Counted from the first letter of the stretch, positions 18,779 through 28,418 are shown. The stretch: DNA of 64,000 nucleotides from Planctomycetes bacterium syqfu (GCA_020974905.1 CP087563.1:1922001-1986000); one strand, 5' to 3'. The notes: a model not told the origin generated them from the sequence alone. Numbers and translations are program-made.

Positions 18779-21178
18779 TCAGCAAACTGATCGGTCGTCA
18801 AGATGGAGCGTCATGCCAGCAGGCGTCTGGAAAGACAATCTGCCTTGCGTGTATTCCAACTGGATACTTCCCATGGGAGTCGGAATGGTGGCGCTAAAAT
18901 CAAAATCCACATCGGGAGTCTGTAATGCAACTTCACGGCAACCGGGCTGGAGAATCTCAAAACGGACCAGATCACAGATGAAAAACTCCGACGGATACGC
19001 CGACCAGGCATGAGATTGGGAACGGCGCATGCCATGCATCTTTCCACTCCGCCATGTACCGATGGCATGCCACTCTTCAAGCGTACTCTTGAAGCCATGA
19101 TCAATCATCTGTTTGCCCCAGCGTGATTCGATCAACTCGATGGCAAGATCCCATCGTCTCATTTTTCCAAACGCTCGCAAGACCACACTGCAGAAAAACG
19201 GTTGAGCCAAAACGGGATGAAGTCGATCCGATTCAAAGACATTGGCAATGATTTGCTGAGCCTGTTTGTCATCCACCAGATCCCAGAGAATGGCTGCAGC
19301 ATTGGCATGCTCCGTGATCCGGTCACTGGGGGTTCCGTCTTCATGAATCGCATCAATCAGACATTGATACTGATCATCCCAGAACGTGGCTGCGAAATGC
19401 TCTTTGAGTTGCTGCAGATGTGCATTAACCGTTTGAGACTCCGCAGCGTTGCCCAGTGCTTGGTGAATTTGAACCAATGCCTGCAGAGCACCTGCAAAGA
19501 TGGTGTTGAGTGTTGCCATGGTCCCCTGTTTATCGACATTCGCCCAGTCGATGAAGATCCAGTTGGGCATTGGACCAATCAAGCCGGTTGCCGGATCACA
19601 GAAACCTTTGCAATGTTCAAAAATACCGTGGGCAATGGCATGCATGTCTTGCAGGATCGCAATATCACCTGTGAATTGGTAATGCTCCCAGAGCGCCTGT
19701 ATCCACCACAGCGAATAATCCGTGATGGGGTTGCCGATACCAGCCTTCTTGTCGTACGGTGTCGCATTACCAAGATTCGCCAGCAGGGATTGTTTACCGG
19801 TCTGAGTTAATGCAGCCTGACGCAAAAACTTCTCAGGCATTTGCACATCACCATAACATGCATAAATCCCACCCAGGATCACAGCAGAGACATCCCCCAA
19901 CCATTGGCCTTGCTCGCGCCAAGGGGTATCGACCAGTGATTCATGCGTGCACAAATCCAGCGTGTTCTGGCAAATCTCATGAACCTGATTATGCAATGGG
20001 CGGCTACTGTGAAACGCGCCTATCGGGGCAAATGGGTACTGCTCACGTCGTAGTGCAATCCGATGAAATGTCAGCGGTATGTCTGCATGCTGGACACGGA
20101 TTTTCACATACCGCATCGCACGCCATGAAAACATCATCCATCGCTGACGTCCCGCCCCAAGCGTGTAGCGACAACAGGACTGAACTTCAATACTATTATT
20201 AAAATGACCATCGAGTAAATCCTCGGTAAAGCCGATGGTCACAACGGTCCCCGGTTCACCTTTGAGATCAAGCTCAAGACAACCGTTGACCACCTGCCCG
20301 AAATCCAGCACAAATGCCGGTTCGTGGATCGCATGTGCCCAGTAATTCTCGATGTGATCCGTACTGCCCTGCACGACACAGGCTTGATCACCTTGACAGA
20401 GATTATCAACATCATCAATTCGGACATTCGTGATCTCACGCCGTCCTGGAGCCGAGAGTGCGATGCTCAAGTCTTCCTGTCGGTTGCGATTCTGTGCAGC
20501 GGTGCATTGTTCGACATAGGCAACACTTTGAGGTAAAAGCTGGGTGTGCTTCATGAACGGGATCGGGCGTTTGAGCAGTAACCGCCAGGGCGTTCTCGAG
20601 TCCTCTTTTCTGACATCAGGTCCATGAGTCAATGCAACCGGCTCATGCCACGTCGCATCCGTTTGAAAGTCCGGCAATACCCAATCAGCATCAAGCTTAC
20701 GTGCATCAAACATTTCCTGATAACAGTCAAACCAGTTCATGATCATGACATACGTTTTGGCATACCACGCATCACTGATCATGCACTGCCAGGATGTATC
20801 ATCCTGAGTAGCCAATAGCGTCCGACCTTGCGCATCAGTGATCTGCGCCAGAAGTCCGCCGCGTTCACCGCCCTGCCGTCCCACCATATGGACGATCACC
20901 GCAAGGAGATTATGCCCCTGTTTTAGATAACCTGTCAGATCATGTTCATCGACATACTGCATATCACTGGTCGATGGAGGTGGACCATCGGGGAGTAACT
21001 GGCCGTTAATATAGACACGATGCCGACTGCTGCCGGAGATGAGTAGCGTTATTTTCTGATCGGGAGTCTTCACATTGAAGCTGCCACGAAACAGTGCATA
21101 GGTATTGGGTTGAGCGTTATCCGACGTTGGCCATATCCAGGAAGCTGGTTTTAGTGATTGTGCAATTAGCTGTGTCAT
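18779..21178 (-). CDS. Alpha-L-rhamnosidase (GH78), no signal peptide
   Basis: About 799 residues from the ATG at 21178, selected because GGGGAGA stands 4 nt upstream. The N-terminal beta-sandwich region (ASWIWPTSD, HRVYINGQLLPDGPPP, YLKQGHNLLAVIVHMVGRQGG) and the catalytic (alpha/alpha)6 region with ESLVDTPWREQGQWLGD are characteristic of GH78. Glu in this PWREQ block is the expected general acid. The C-terminal beta domain is present (about 700-799). No export signal is seen, so it should act in the cytoplasm on imported rhamnose-capped oligosaccharides. The sulfatase gene lies 124 bp upstream on the same strand and the frameshifted prepilin before it. A sulfated rhamnose-containing polysaccharide is a reasonable but unproven substrate. 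Confidence 0.88.
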   Translation of the reverse strand: MTQLIAQSLKPASWIWPTSDNAQPNTYALFRGSFNVKTPDQKITLLISGSSRHRVYINGQLLPDGPPPSTSDMQYVDEHDLTGYLKQGHNLLAVIVHMVGRQGGERGGLLAQITDAQGRTLLATQDDTSWQCMISDAWYAKTYVMIMNWFDCYQEMFDARKLDADWVLPDFQTDATWHEPVALTHGPDVRKEDSRTPWRLLLKRPIPFMKHTQLLPQSVAYVEQCTAAQNRNRQEDLSIALSAPGRREITNVRIDDVDNLCQGDQACVVQGSTDHIENYWAHAIHEPAFVLDFGQVVNGCLELDLKGEPGTVVTIGFTEDLLDGHFNNSIEVQSCCRYTLGAGRQRWMMFSWRAMRYVKIRVQHADIPLTFHRIALRREQYPFAPIGAFHSSRPLHNQVHEICQNTLDLCTHESLVDTPWREQGQWLGDVSAVILGGIYACYGDVQMPEKFLRQAALTQTGKQSLLANLGNATPYDKKAGIGNPITDYSLWWIQALWEHYQFTGDIAILQDMHAIAHGIFEHCKGFCDPATGLIGPMPNWIFIDWANVDKQGTMATLNTIFAGALQALVQIHQALGNAAESQTVNAHLQQLKEHFAATFWDDQYQCLIDAIHEDGTPSDRITEHANAAAILWDLVDDKQAQQIIANVFESDRLHPVLAQPFFCSVVLRAFGKMRRWDLAIELIESRWGKQMIDHGFKSTLEEWHAIGTWRSGKMHGMRRSQSHAWSAYPSEFFICDLVRFEILQPGCREVALQTPDVDFDFSATIPTPMGSIQLEYTQGRLSFQTPAGMTLHLDDRSVC

Positions 21179-21302
21179 GAAGTCTCCCCATGATGACTGT
21201 TTGGAGACGTGCCATCCTAAGCATGCGCTTCGCATGCCACAATTGCATAAACACTACCATTTGAGATCCAGTGCTTAAGAATCATCGAATGACACGTACA
21301 TC

Positions 21303-22658
21303 TTAAAACCGCTGGGCATCAATCCATTGCTGAACCTCGGCCATGCGTTTGGGTTCGGATACAGCGAGATTATTGAGTTGATAGGGATCATCAAGCCGGT
21401 CATAGAGATGTTGCTGGTGACCATCATCCTGGGTGATGACGGCAGTATATTGTTGATCAAAGAGACCGGCGAGTTGGCCATACGGATCGAAATAAGCCTG
21501 AAATTCCGGGCGCTGCATACTCGCTGGATCACACAGTGCTGGAGCATAATCGATCCCCTGCCATTGATCCGGAACAGCATCATGTAAATCAAGCAACCCC
21601 AGTAAGGTTGCGGGTATATCCGGCGTGCTGATGAACAGATCGTCCTGCCCTCCTGCTTTAAGCCGTCCGGGCATGCGCATGATCATCGGCACTCGGACGG
21701 ACTCTTCATGCCATGTGTTCTTACTCATGCGTTGATGCGAACCCATCATCTCCCCATGATCCGCAGTGAAAACCAACAAGGTATTCTCTGCCAATCCCAT
21801 TGATGCGATCGCCTGCATTAACCGACCAAACTGCTCATCCACACCGGTGACCGCAGCAAAGTAATTGGTCACAGATTTTGCAGCCTGAGCATAGATTGGA
21901 TCATCTGAATCATGACACACATTCTCCCGAGTCAACAACTCCCGGGGCGTCGCATCACGATACCAATCACGGTACTTTTCAGGCACCTGGTCAAACGGCG
22001 GATGTGGCGGGTTATATGAAACAAACAACGCAAATGGCTGATCCGAAGTCGACTGCTGATGTCGTCTCATAAAGTCGATGGCTTTGTCGGTTTCGTGTTC
22101 CGTGGACCATTGATCAACAAAATGATAGCCATCACGCGGTGCGTCATTGTCCCAATATAATGGCTTGAGATGACGGTCATACGTGTTATAGCCGTACCAT
22201 TCGTGGATACCATGTCGACGATGGGGTGGCGTCCATTCATTCCAGGCCCATTGTCCCGACTCATTGGCCTGAACCAGATACGGCTCAACCGGTCGCGTTA
22301 AATGCCACTTGCCAATGTATCCGACGTGATAATGACTTGCTGCCAAAACATCAGTCAGACAGATTTGATCATCGCGTAAATCAAAGGGTCTATCCGGCCG
22401 GGAATTGATGTTACTGATCACCGTATTGGCACGTGGGTATCGACCACTCATGAGCATCGCACGATATGGACTACACACCGGGAAATTACTCCGACATTGC
22501 GTCAGTGATAAACCTTCAACTGCAAAGCAATCGAGATTGGGCGTGATCACCGGATCAGCATGCGATGCATGTGCGACTGCAGAAGCACGCATTTGATCTG
22601 CAAAAACATAAACGAGATTGGGACACGATGTAGATACTTGGGATGCTTCAGAATTCAT
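21303..22658 (-). CDS. Sulfatase (S1 family), no signal peptide
   Basis: About 451 residues from the ATG at 22658; the frame extends to a TTG at 22685 without a better start. The formylglycine signature C-S-P-Y-R has the modified Cys at about residue 62 (FPVCSPYRAMLMSGR). Metal-binding D21/Q22 sit in YVFADQMRA, and a second metal site in FTADHGEMMGSH. The fold is the alkaline-phosphatase-like type I sulfatase, which removes sulfate esters from sugars after Cys maturation by a formylglycine-generating enzyme, not encoded here. It has no signal peptide, unlike most polysaccharide sulfatases, so desulfation would occur in the cytoplasm. It lies directly upstream of the GH78 gene on the same strand. 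Confidence 0.88.
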   Translation of the reverse strand: MNSEASQVSTSCPNLVYVFADQMRASAVAHASHADPVITPNLDCFAVEGLSLTQCRSNFPVCSPYRAMLMSGRYPRANTVISNINSRPDRPFDLRDDQICLTDVLAASHYHVGYIGKWHLTRPVEPYLVQANESGQWAWNEWTPPHRRHGIHEWYGYNTYDRHLKPLYWDNDAPRDGYHFVDQWSTEHETDKAIDFMRRHQQSTSDQPFALFVSYNPPHPPFDQVPEKYRDWYRDATPRELLTRENVCHDSDDPIYAQAAKSVTNYFAAVTGVDEQFGRLMQAIASMGLAENTLLVFTADHGEMMGSHQRMSKNTWHEESVRVPMIMRMPGRLKAGGQDDLFISTPDIPATLLGLLDLHDAVPDQWQGIDYAPALCDPASMQRPEFQAYFDPYGQLAGLFDQQYTAVITQDDGHQQHLYDRLDDPYQLNNLAVSEPKRMAEVQQWIDAQRF

Positions 22659-22761
22659 GACAGAACATTTTAGCAATGTCTGCAAACAACATTACCAATC
22701 CACATACCAAAGATCATCATTCAATCGCGTTTCTTCCTGTGGCACGGTGGCAGCATGTCCA

Positions 22762-23436
22762 TCAAAAAAGCCCATTGGTCGCTTGAGTGTGACGATATGC
22801 GGTAATGCCACTCTGCTTGGCTTCGCCATAGGCGTTGTAGCCCGTCACCGGATCGGAACCTGAACGGACAATCTGAATGCTCAAGGCATCAGCAAGCTGG
22901 AGTTTCTTGCTGGGGCGGTTGACCTCAAGGGCATGAAACGCACGATAATCCCAGGTCGATGGCGGATAGTATTCGCCACCTGAAGAGTTGGACGGGCAGG
23001 TGATGTTGGCACCAATGCTCACGCCGATGGAGGCGTAATCCTTGTTGCCTTTGGTCTGCGATAAGGCATAGCTGGCATCCGGGCAGATCAAATGTCGCGG
23101 CCAATAGGTCAAACCACTGGAATCAAAGACCGTGGACACATCAAACGAAAGGAAGTCACAGACAAATCGGTTGTTCGTCCACCAGGTTCGACTGCTTGCA
23201 GGGCTCATGTAAACCGGCCATTGCCAATCATCAAAGGCGTTGGCATACATCGTGTTGGCCAAACCAAATTGACGCGTGAGATTCATGCATTGAATCGTCG
23301 GGGCACTCTCACGCGCACTTTGCAATGCAGGAAGAAGTATCCCAAGCAGCAACGCAATGATCGAGATCACAACCAACAACTCAATGAGTGTGAAGCCACG
23401 AGATGGATGATCCTGCTGATGTCGATTGCTATTCAT
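22762..23436 (-). CDS. Prepilin-like protein with a C-terminal frameshift at an A6/T6 run
   Basis: Start at the ATG at 23436, with GGAG 6 nt upstream, in preference to the ATG at 23454. The N-terminus [20 protein letters not shown] is a canonical prepilin signal. The frame stops at 22762-22764 after QATNGLF. If one T of the six-T run (22764-22769) is skipped, reading continues as [16 protein letters not shown]... to a stop at 22692, restoring the family's F-DGH C-terminal motif. The intact protein would then end 33 bp before the sulfatase start. This means a sequencing or assembly indel, a recent mutation, or slippage at the homopolymer. It heads a probable operon with the sulfatase and GH78 genes. 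Confidence 0.8.
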   Translation of the reverse strand: MNSNRHQQDHPSRGFTLIELLVVISIIALLLGILLPALQSARESAPTIQCMNLTRQFGLANTMYANAFDDWQWPVYMSPASSRTWWTNNRFVCDFLSFDVSTVFDSSGLTYWPRHLICPDASYALSQTKGNKDYASIGVSIGANITCPSNSSGGEYYPPSTWDYRAFHALEVNRPSKKLQLADALSIQIVRSGSDPVTGYNAYGEAKQSGITAYRHTQATNGLF

Positions 23437-24254
23437 ATCAGACTCCGTTGGCATTATTCTGCCACTCCCCTGGATACATCAACCATAAAGATTATTTTCT
23501 GAAAATCACCTTTGACACGCTCAACTTCTCATTCATTCTTGCAGGGACGGGCAAGTTCTACTGGCAAGGTCGATTTATCACGATCCATGCCCCCTGTGTG
23601 ACGGTCCAACCGCCTGACATCCAACTGCAGTTCGGCCCGATGCCAGGCAAGACATGGACGGCGGTTCATTTTGTCCTGCCTGCCCAGACGCTTGACTACA
23701 TCAAGGAGAAAAAACTCTGGGATGGTGAGCATCCACTGTGGGACATTCAGAACATTCACCCGGTTTTGGAACTGGCTGATCAACTCAAAAAAATCATCCG
23801 AATGCCTTTACAGTTGATCAATCTGGATCGTATGGACTACCTTTGCGAACAAATGCTCATTGAAAGTGCATTGCCTGCGGATGAAGCGGACGAATCATTG
23901 AACATCAACGCCAGGCAGCAGATCAGCCCGTACTATGATGCCATCCATGAGATGCATCAGGACATGCTCGCCAGGCAGGACACGTTGGACCTGCAACACT
24001 ATGCCAGGAAATACAACCTTTCTGTGCCAACGCTTCGCCGACATTGGCTTAAAGTTTTTGGCATCTCCCCCTAGCAGTTTCAGATTGATCTGGTGATCCG
24101 TGAAACCTGTCGCCTACTCACCCAGACGCATCAGGATATTCAGGCCATCGCCGAGTCGTTGAATTACTCCGAACAGTTTTACTTCTCCAAGCAATTTAAA
24201 AAAGTCACCGGCTATTCTCCTTCACAATACCGACGTTTGTTCAGCAGTTTATAG
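23403..24254 (+). pseudogene. AraC-family regulator interrupted by an in-frame TAG
   Basis: The frame reads an AraC-type N-terminal arm ([16 protein letters not shown], about residue 20 onward) and the first HTH (LDLQHYARKYNLSVPTLRRHWLKVFGISP). It then meets TAG at 24072-24074. The same frame continues without shift as QFQIDLVIRETCRLL and the second HTH, AIAESLNYSEQFYFSKQFKKVTGYSPSQYRRLF, ending at TAG 24252. A single codon change would restore a roughly 284-residue regulator. The true start is uncertain: the ATG at 23403 lies inside the divergent prepilin gene, and an in-frame TTG at 23448 is the next option. Either a nonsense mutation, a sequencing error or stop readthrough is possible. It would have been the regulator of the rhamnosidase/sulfatase locus. 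Confidence 0.75.
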
Positions 24255-24330
24255 CGATGGCCAGCGACACGAAGACAGCGACTTGCTAGACTGGTTTGCT
24301 TCATGTCAATCGATTAAAAAGTGCCCAACC

Positions 24331-25449
24331 ATGTCACCCCACGCCCATACCATCCCACTGACTGATGAACAATACCAATGTGCTGTGACTGATTCATCGC
24401 AACATATCCGACTAGCGAGGTTCCTTGGTAAAGTCCAAAACAAAGAATCGATCACCTATGGTTCGATCGGTGGTTCGATCACAGCCGGGGCTCACGCGCT
24501 GCCGGATCAATCCTACGCCCCACTGCTTGGCCAATGGCTCAACGGACAAACACCAACGCAATTCATTAATGCAGGGATCGGTGCCAGTAACAGTTTGTTT
24601 GGAACGTTCCGCGTTGCCAAGGATTTGCTGTGTCATCAACCGGATTTGATCACCATTGAGTTTGCGGTCAATGATGCCAACAATCCGAATATTGAACCGG
24701 CATTCGAAGCTTTGATCCGACAGTGCCTCGATAGCCCCGCCATGCCGCTGGTCATTCTCATTTTCACTATGCGGCGTGACGGACACAATGTCCAACACAT
24801 CCACATGCCTATCGGCAAGCACTACGACGTCCCCATGCTCTCCTACCGCGATGCGCTTTACCCATTGATCACTGAAGGTAAACTCACTTGGGAGGACCTT
24901 TCCCCCGACGAAGTGCATCCCAATGATGCTGGACATGCCTACATTTTCCAACTGCTTCAGCGTTACCTGCAGACAACGGTTGATCCAGAGACTGCATCGC
25001 TGAACATCCCTGATTTGCCTGCATTTCTCGATGCACACGCATCACAGCACGTCGGCCAGGTTCTCGACGCAACACAACTCAAATGCATCAGGAACACCGG
25101 TTGGCAGCAAGGTCCGCACAAAGGTGGGTACACCGGCTGGCAAACCGACAAAGTCGGCGCGAAAATCACCCTCCAGTTCACCGGCAAGTTGGCTTACATC
25201 GGATACAAAAAATATGCTGGCGACTTCGGGCAGGTGCAGGTCACACTTGACGACAACCCCGTGAGCATCCTCGACGGTTTCTACGAAAAACCCATCATTC
25301 AAGAATGGGCAGGCGGGCACACCGTCATCGAACCGTTGGCTGCTGACATGCCCAATCAAACGCATACTCTGACGCTTGAACTCCTGAGACAAACACACCC
25401 CGACAGTCGCGGCCATGCCTTTGATTTGGGATATCTCTTGGTGAGTTAA
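24331..25449 (+). CDS. SGNH/GDSL-type hydrolase (carbohydrate esterase-like)
   Basis: 372 residues from the ATG at 24331. A frame extension to a TTG at 24283 has no family support. The SGNH blocks are clear: nucleophile S49 in GSIGGSIT, block II Gly in NAGIGASNS, block III Asn in IEFAVND, and D193/H196 in PDEVHPND. The C-terminal part (about 250-372) is a separate beta-rich domain with TGWQTDKVGAKITLQFTGK and a final DLGYLLVS. No signal peptide is seen, so the enzyme is probably cytoplasmic. It most likely removes acetyl or similar esters from sugars. It follows the interrupted AraC gene by 76 bp on the same strand and may belong to that locus. Confidence 0.8.
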   Translation: MSPHAHTIPLTDEQYQCAVTDSSQHIRLARFLGKVQNKESITYGSIGGSITAGAHALPDQSYAPLLGQWLNGQTPTQFINAGIGASNSLFGTFRVAKDLLCHQPDLITIEFAVNDANNPNIEPAFEALIRQCLDSPAMPLVILIFTMRRDGHNVQHIHMPIGKHYDVPMLSYRDALYPLITEGKLTWEDLSPDEVHPNDAGHAYIFQLLQRYLQTTVDPETASLNIPDLPAFLDAHASQHVGQVLDATQLKCIRNTGWQQGPHKGGYTGWQTDKVGAKITLQFTGKLAYIGYKKYAGDFGQVQVTLDDNPVSILDGFYEKPIIQEWAGGHTVIEPLAADMPNQTHTLTLELLRQTHPDSRGHAFDLGYLLVS

Positions 25450-25475
25450 CTTCATTTTTCAACCCGCAACACCGA

Positions 25476-26384
25476 TCAGCCATTGCGATAACTGCCGGGG
25501 GTCTGACCGGTGTAGCGTTTAAACAGACGTGAGAAGTAGATTGCATCACGATAGCCCACAGTCTGCGCAATCACCGTGAGTTTATCATCAGTGTGTCTGA
25601 GCAGTTGCCGGGCACGTTCTATTCGAATCGACTGCACATAATCGATCGGCGTCAGTCCGTATTGCTGCCGAAAGATTCTCGCCAGATGTTCATAGCTATG
25701 CCCCAGTGTCGCAAGCAAGGGACGGATGGCAATGTCTGCTGCCTGTTGAGTTCCCACTTCATCAAGCAGGTTGCGCACCTGGTATGCCAGAGATTCTTTA
25801 CGGTGTTGTGCAACGGGTAAATGCTGCTGTGAATCGAGCAAGCGAACCAGAAGCTCAAGCAACACCCCACGTGCCGAAAGATGTTCGTGCGATTGATCCG
25901 ACGAAAGCATCAATCGCAACCGTGACATCAATTCAAAGCTGACCAATGGTGATCGTACTTTCCCAGTCAACACACCAGCAGGTACAAAGTCCGGCGCGGT
26001 GCGGTATCGGCGGTGTTTGGGTCTTGCAGGCGAGAATGTCATCACCGGCGTATCCGAATGCGGGTTGGCAAATTGCCAGTCAAAGTGCGCGTAATGTCGG
26101 ACGCCTGCTTCAAGACAGGTACTGGTATGCCAATGCCCCGGCGGGATGATGATGTAACTGTTGGGTTGGCAGTCATAGCTCTCCCCATCAACTTCCAATT
26201 GATATTGCCCTGCTTCAAAGAGCACTAGTTCGTGATCATAAATCACACGATTGGGCTCCACCCATCCAGCAGGCGTCTCAAGCAAGCCACAGAGACTTTT
26301 TATCGGTGATCCATCCGGCGCCATGCTCGGACAAGGTGAGATCATTGAAAGCCAGGATGTTCGCTTTACTGCCATGAATATCAT
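25476..26384 (-). CDS. AraC-family transcriptional regulator (cupin + HTH_18)
   Basis: 302 residues. The N-terminal half has a cupin-like sugar-sensing domain (ELVLFEAGQYQLEVDGESY, IIIPPGHWHTS). The C-terminal 100 residues carry the two AraC helix-turn-helices, ending in VIAQTVGYRDAIYFSRLFKRYTGQTPGSYR. No strong ribosome site is present, so the start could be the ATG at 26384 or the one three codons later. It is divergent from the dehydrogenase gene at 26480 with 95 bp between them, the usual layout of an activator and its target operon. Confidence 0.88.
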   Translation of the reverse strand: MIFMAVKRTSWLSMISPCPSMAPDGSPIKSLCGLLETPAGWVEPNRVIYDHELVLFEAGQYQLEVDGESYDCQPNSYIIIPPGHWHTSTCLEAGVRHYAHFDWQFANPHSDTPVMTFSPARPKHRRYRTAPDFVPAGVLTGKVRSPLVSFELMSRLRLMLSSDQSHEHLSARGVLLELLVRLLDSQQHLPVAQHRKESLAYQVRNLLDEVGTQQAADIAIRPLLATLGHSYEHLARIFRQQYGLTPIDYVQSIRIERARQLLRHTDDKLTVIAQTVGYRDAIYFSRLFKRYTGQTPGSYRNG

Positions 26385-26479
26385 TTTAGACTAACAAATG
26401 ATCAAATTCATCTCATTTTAATCTCAAATATCAAGAATAGAATATCACCAACGACTCAAACACCCATTGGAGACAAACC

Positions 26480-27481
26480 ATGAAAGCCACGGCACTGGTA
26501 TGCGACGCTCAACAGGCGTTTTCGCTTCAAACCGTCATCCTCCCCGAACTGGCGTCGGATCAGATCATGCTCAAAACGTCCTACTCAGGCGTGAGTATCG
26601 GGACGGAGTTTGCCCTGATTCGTAACAAAATTTCCTGGGGCCCCTACCCACTGGTCACCGGCTACATGGCAACCGGTATCGTCGAAGAAGTTGGCAGCGA
26701 TGTCACTGATGTGAAAGTCGGTGACAAGGTTTTTGTCCGTGGCAATGCACCCATGAAACTGGAAGACGGTACTGATGTCTCACCCGTGGCTGGCAATCAC
26801 TGCTCACATATCATCACCACCGTCGGTGGCACGCACGGTGCAGGTCTACTTCCTGATGATGCTCCCATGGAAGAAGCCAGCATGTTCGTCATGCCGTCCG
26901 TCGGATACTTCGGCGTGGATATGGCGATGCCCAAACTCACCGACACCATTGTCGTCTACGGCTGTGGACTCATTGGCCAGGGGGTTGTCGCAGCATGCTC
27001 ACTGCGTGGATGCAAGGTCATTGCCATCGATGTGCAGGACCGTCAATTGGAACTTGCCAAGATCATGGGAGCGGATATCACCATTAATGCTGCCAAGTCC
27101 GATGCACTGGCTGAAGTTCAAAAGATCACCGGCGAGGGTGCGGACGTCGTGTTCGAGTGCACCGGCATCCCCGCGTTGGTGGACACTGCCATTGAATTAG
27201 CCAAACGCGACGGCAAATTTGTCTGGCAAGGCAACTACGGCGAAGCGCCCATCAACTTCAAGTTCCTCGTCCCGCATATGAAACGACTCCAAACCTTTTT
27301 CCCATGTGACGATGGTTACCTGCCCTTCCGGGGGGCTGTCATCAAGCACATGACTCAAGGCGTTCTGCCCTGGGACAAAATGATCACGCATCGCATCACG
27401 GCTGACAAAGCACCTGCAATGTATGATCGCATCAACAAGGGCGATCAAGATATCGTCGGCGTCACCATCAACTGGTCGTAA
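26480..27481 (+). CDS. Medium-chain dehydrogenase/reductase lacking the usual catalytic zinc ligands
   Basis: 333 residues; GGAG about 9 nt before the ATG. The GroES-like N-terminal half and Rossmann half (VVYGCGLIGQGVVAACSLRG) are those of zinc alcohol dehydrogenase-like proteins. The position where classical enzymes have the zinc-binding Cys (CGICGTD) reads SGVSIGTEF, resembling BchC-type relatives, and no structural four-Cys lobe is visible. It probably oxidises a hydroxyl on a sugar or sugar acid with NAD(P). It is first in a three-gene set with the epimerase (33 bp downstream) and the exported DUF2264-like protein, and is divergent from an AraC gene, which suggests sugar-induced expression. 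Confidence 0.85.
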   Translation: MKATALVCDAQQAFSLQTVILPELASDQIMLKTSYSGVSIGTEFALIRNKISWGPYPLVTGYMATGIVEEVGSDVTDVKVGDKVFVRGNAPMKLEDGTDVSPVAGNHCSHIITTVGGTHGAGLLPDDAPMEEASMFVMPSVGYFGVDMAMPKLTDTIVVYGCGLIGQGVVAACSLRGCKVIAIDVQDRQLELAKIMGADITINAAKSDALAEVQKITGEGADVVFECTGIPALVDTAIELAKRDGKFVWQGNYGEAPINFKFLVPHMKRLQTFFPCDDGYLPFRGAVIKHMTQGVLPWDKMITHRITADKAPAMYDRINKGDQDIVGVTINWS

Positions 27482-27514
27482 TCAAAAATGCCTTCAAAAA
27501 CAGGATTAAATATC

Positions 27515-28342
27515 ATGTCCACCATTCTCATCACCGGCGGCAGCGGATTTCTGGCAACGGCGCTTCGAGCCGAACTGGCGCAGCGTCACCATGTTGTCAC
27601 CATCGGTCGCCGAGCTCTGGAACCCGCTGAAAATCAGACCCATTACGTTGGCAACTTCGCTGAGTTTGAAGACCTTCGCCAACTCGATTCCCATGACATC
27701 GATGCAGTGGTCCATCTTGCAGCTGTCACCGGCGGATGCCTGGAACGCGAAGGCGTGTTGGTCAACTGCGAAGGCACGCGTGTGCTGATGCGGTATCTGA
27801 TCGACCGGGGTTGTACCAAGTTCGTCAATGCCAGTTCCATTGCGTTAGTCGGGATTCAGTCACTGGATTTCAGACCATTGGCTTTGCCGATTGATGACGA
27901 ACATCCCTGCCTGGATCGCGATGGTTATGGCGTCTCCAAGTATCTGATGGAAGAAATCACCAAATACCTTCACTTGCAGAATCCGCAGATTGACGTGATC
28001 AACCTGCGTTTGTCAGCCATCTATCCCGATGAAAATCCGCCTGCCAAAGTCCAGCCGGGTGAACTCTATAACTGGGCGCCAGCCAGCATTACGTTGCTAT
28101 CGCGCTCTCAGGCGGTCAAGGCGTTTACCCTTGCAGTCGAGTCCGAACATAAACCGGGTGTGCGAATGCTCAACACGGTGAGTAAGTCTGCATGGGTCGA
28201 ACCGGATACCGCGTCGGTCCTTAAAAGCTGGTGGGATGACGATGTTGATCTGAGTTACTTTTCACAGGACGGCAAGGCCATGGCCAATCTTTACAGCAGT
28301 GATGCCATTGAACGTGAGCTTGGCTTCAGTGAAGAAAACTGA
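27515..28342 (+). CDS. NAD-dependent epimerase/dehydratase (extended SDR)
   Basis: 275 residues from the ATG at 27515, which has AGGA 9 nt upstream; the ATG at 27488 lacks a ribosome site. The GG-SGFLA cofactor loop (ITGGSGFLATAL), the DAVVHLAA strand, the NASS serine and the YGVSK catalytic Tyr/Lys motif identify an extended short-chain dehydrogenase. It may oxidise, epimerise or dehydrate a sugar nucleotide or free sugar acid. The gene lies between the MDR dehydrogenase and the exported DUF2264-like protein, so the three probably serve one carbohydrate pathway. Confidence 0.85.
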   Translation: MSTILITGGSGFLATALRAELAQRHHVVTIGRRALEPAENQTHYVGNFAEFEDLRQLDSHDIDAVVHLAAVTGGCLEREGVLVNCEGTRVLMRYLIDRGCTKFVNASSIALVGIQSLDFRPLALPIDDEHPCLDRDGYGVSKYLMEEITKYLHLQNPQIDVINLRLSAIYPDENPPAKVQPGELYNWAPASITLLSRSQAVKAFTLAVESEHKPGVRMLNTVSKSAWVEPDTASVLKSWWDDDVDLSYFSQDGKAMANLYSSDAIERELGFSEEN

Positions 28343-28418
28343 CATTCTTTTGTAAATTCCAATCATTTGTTTGGTAGCTACCCACAAGACAAAAAAATCC
28401 GCTAAACTTGCCGAGCGT

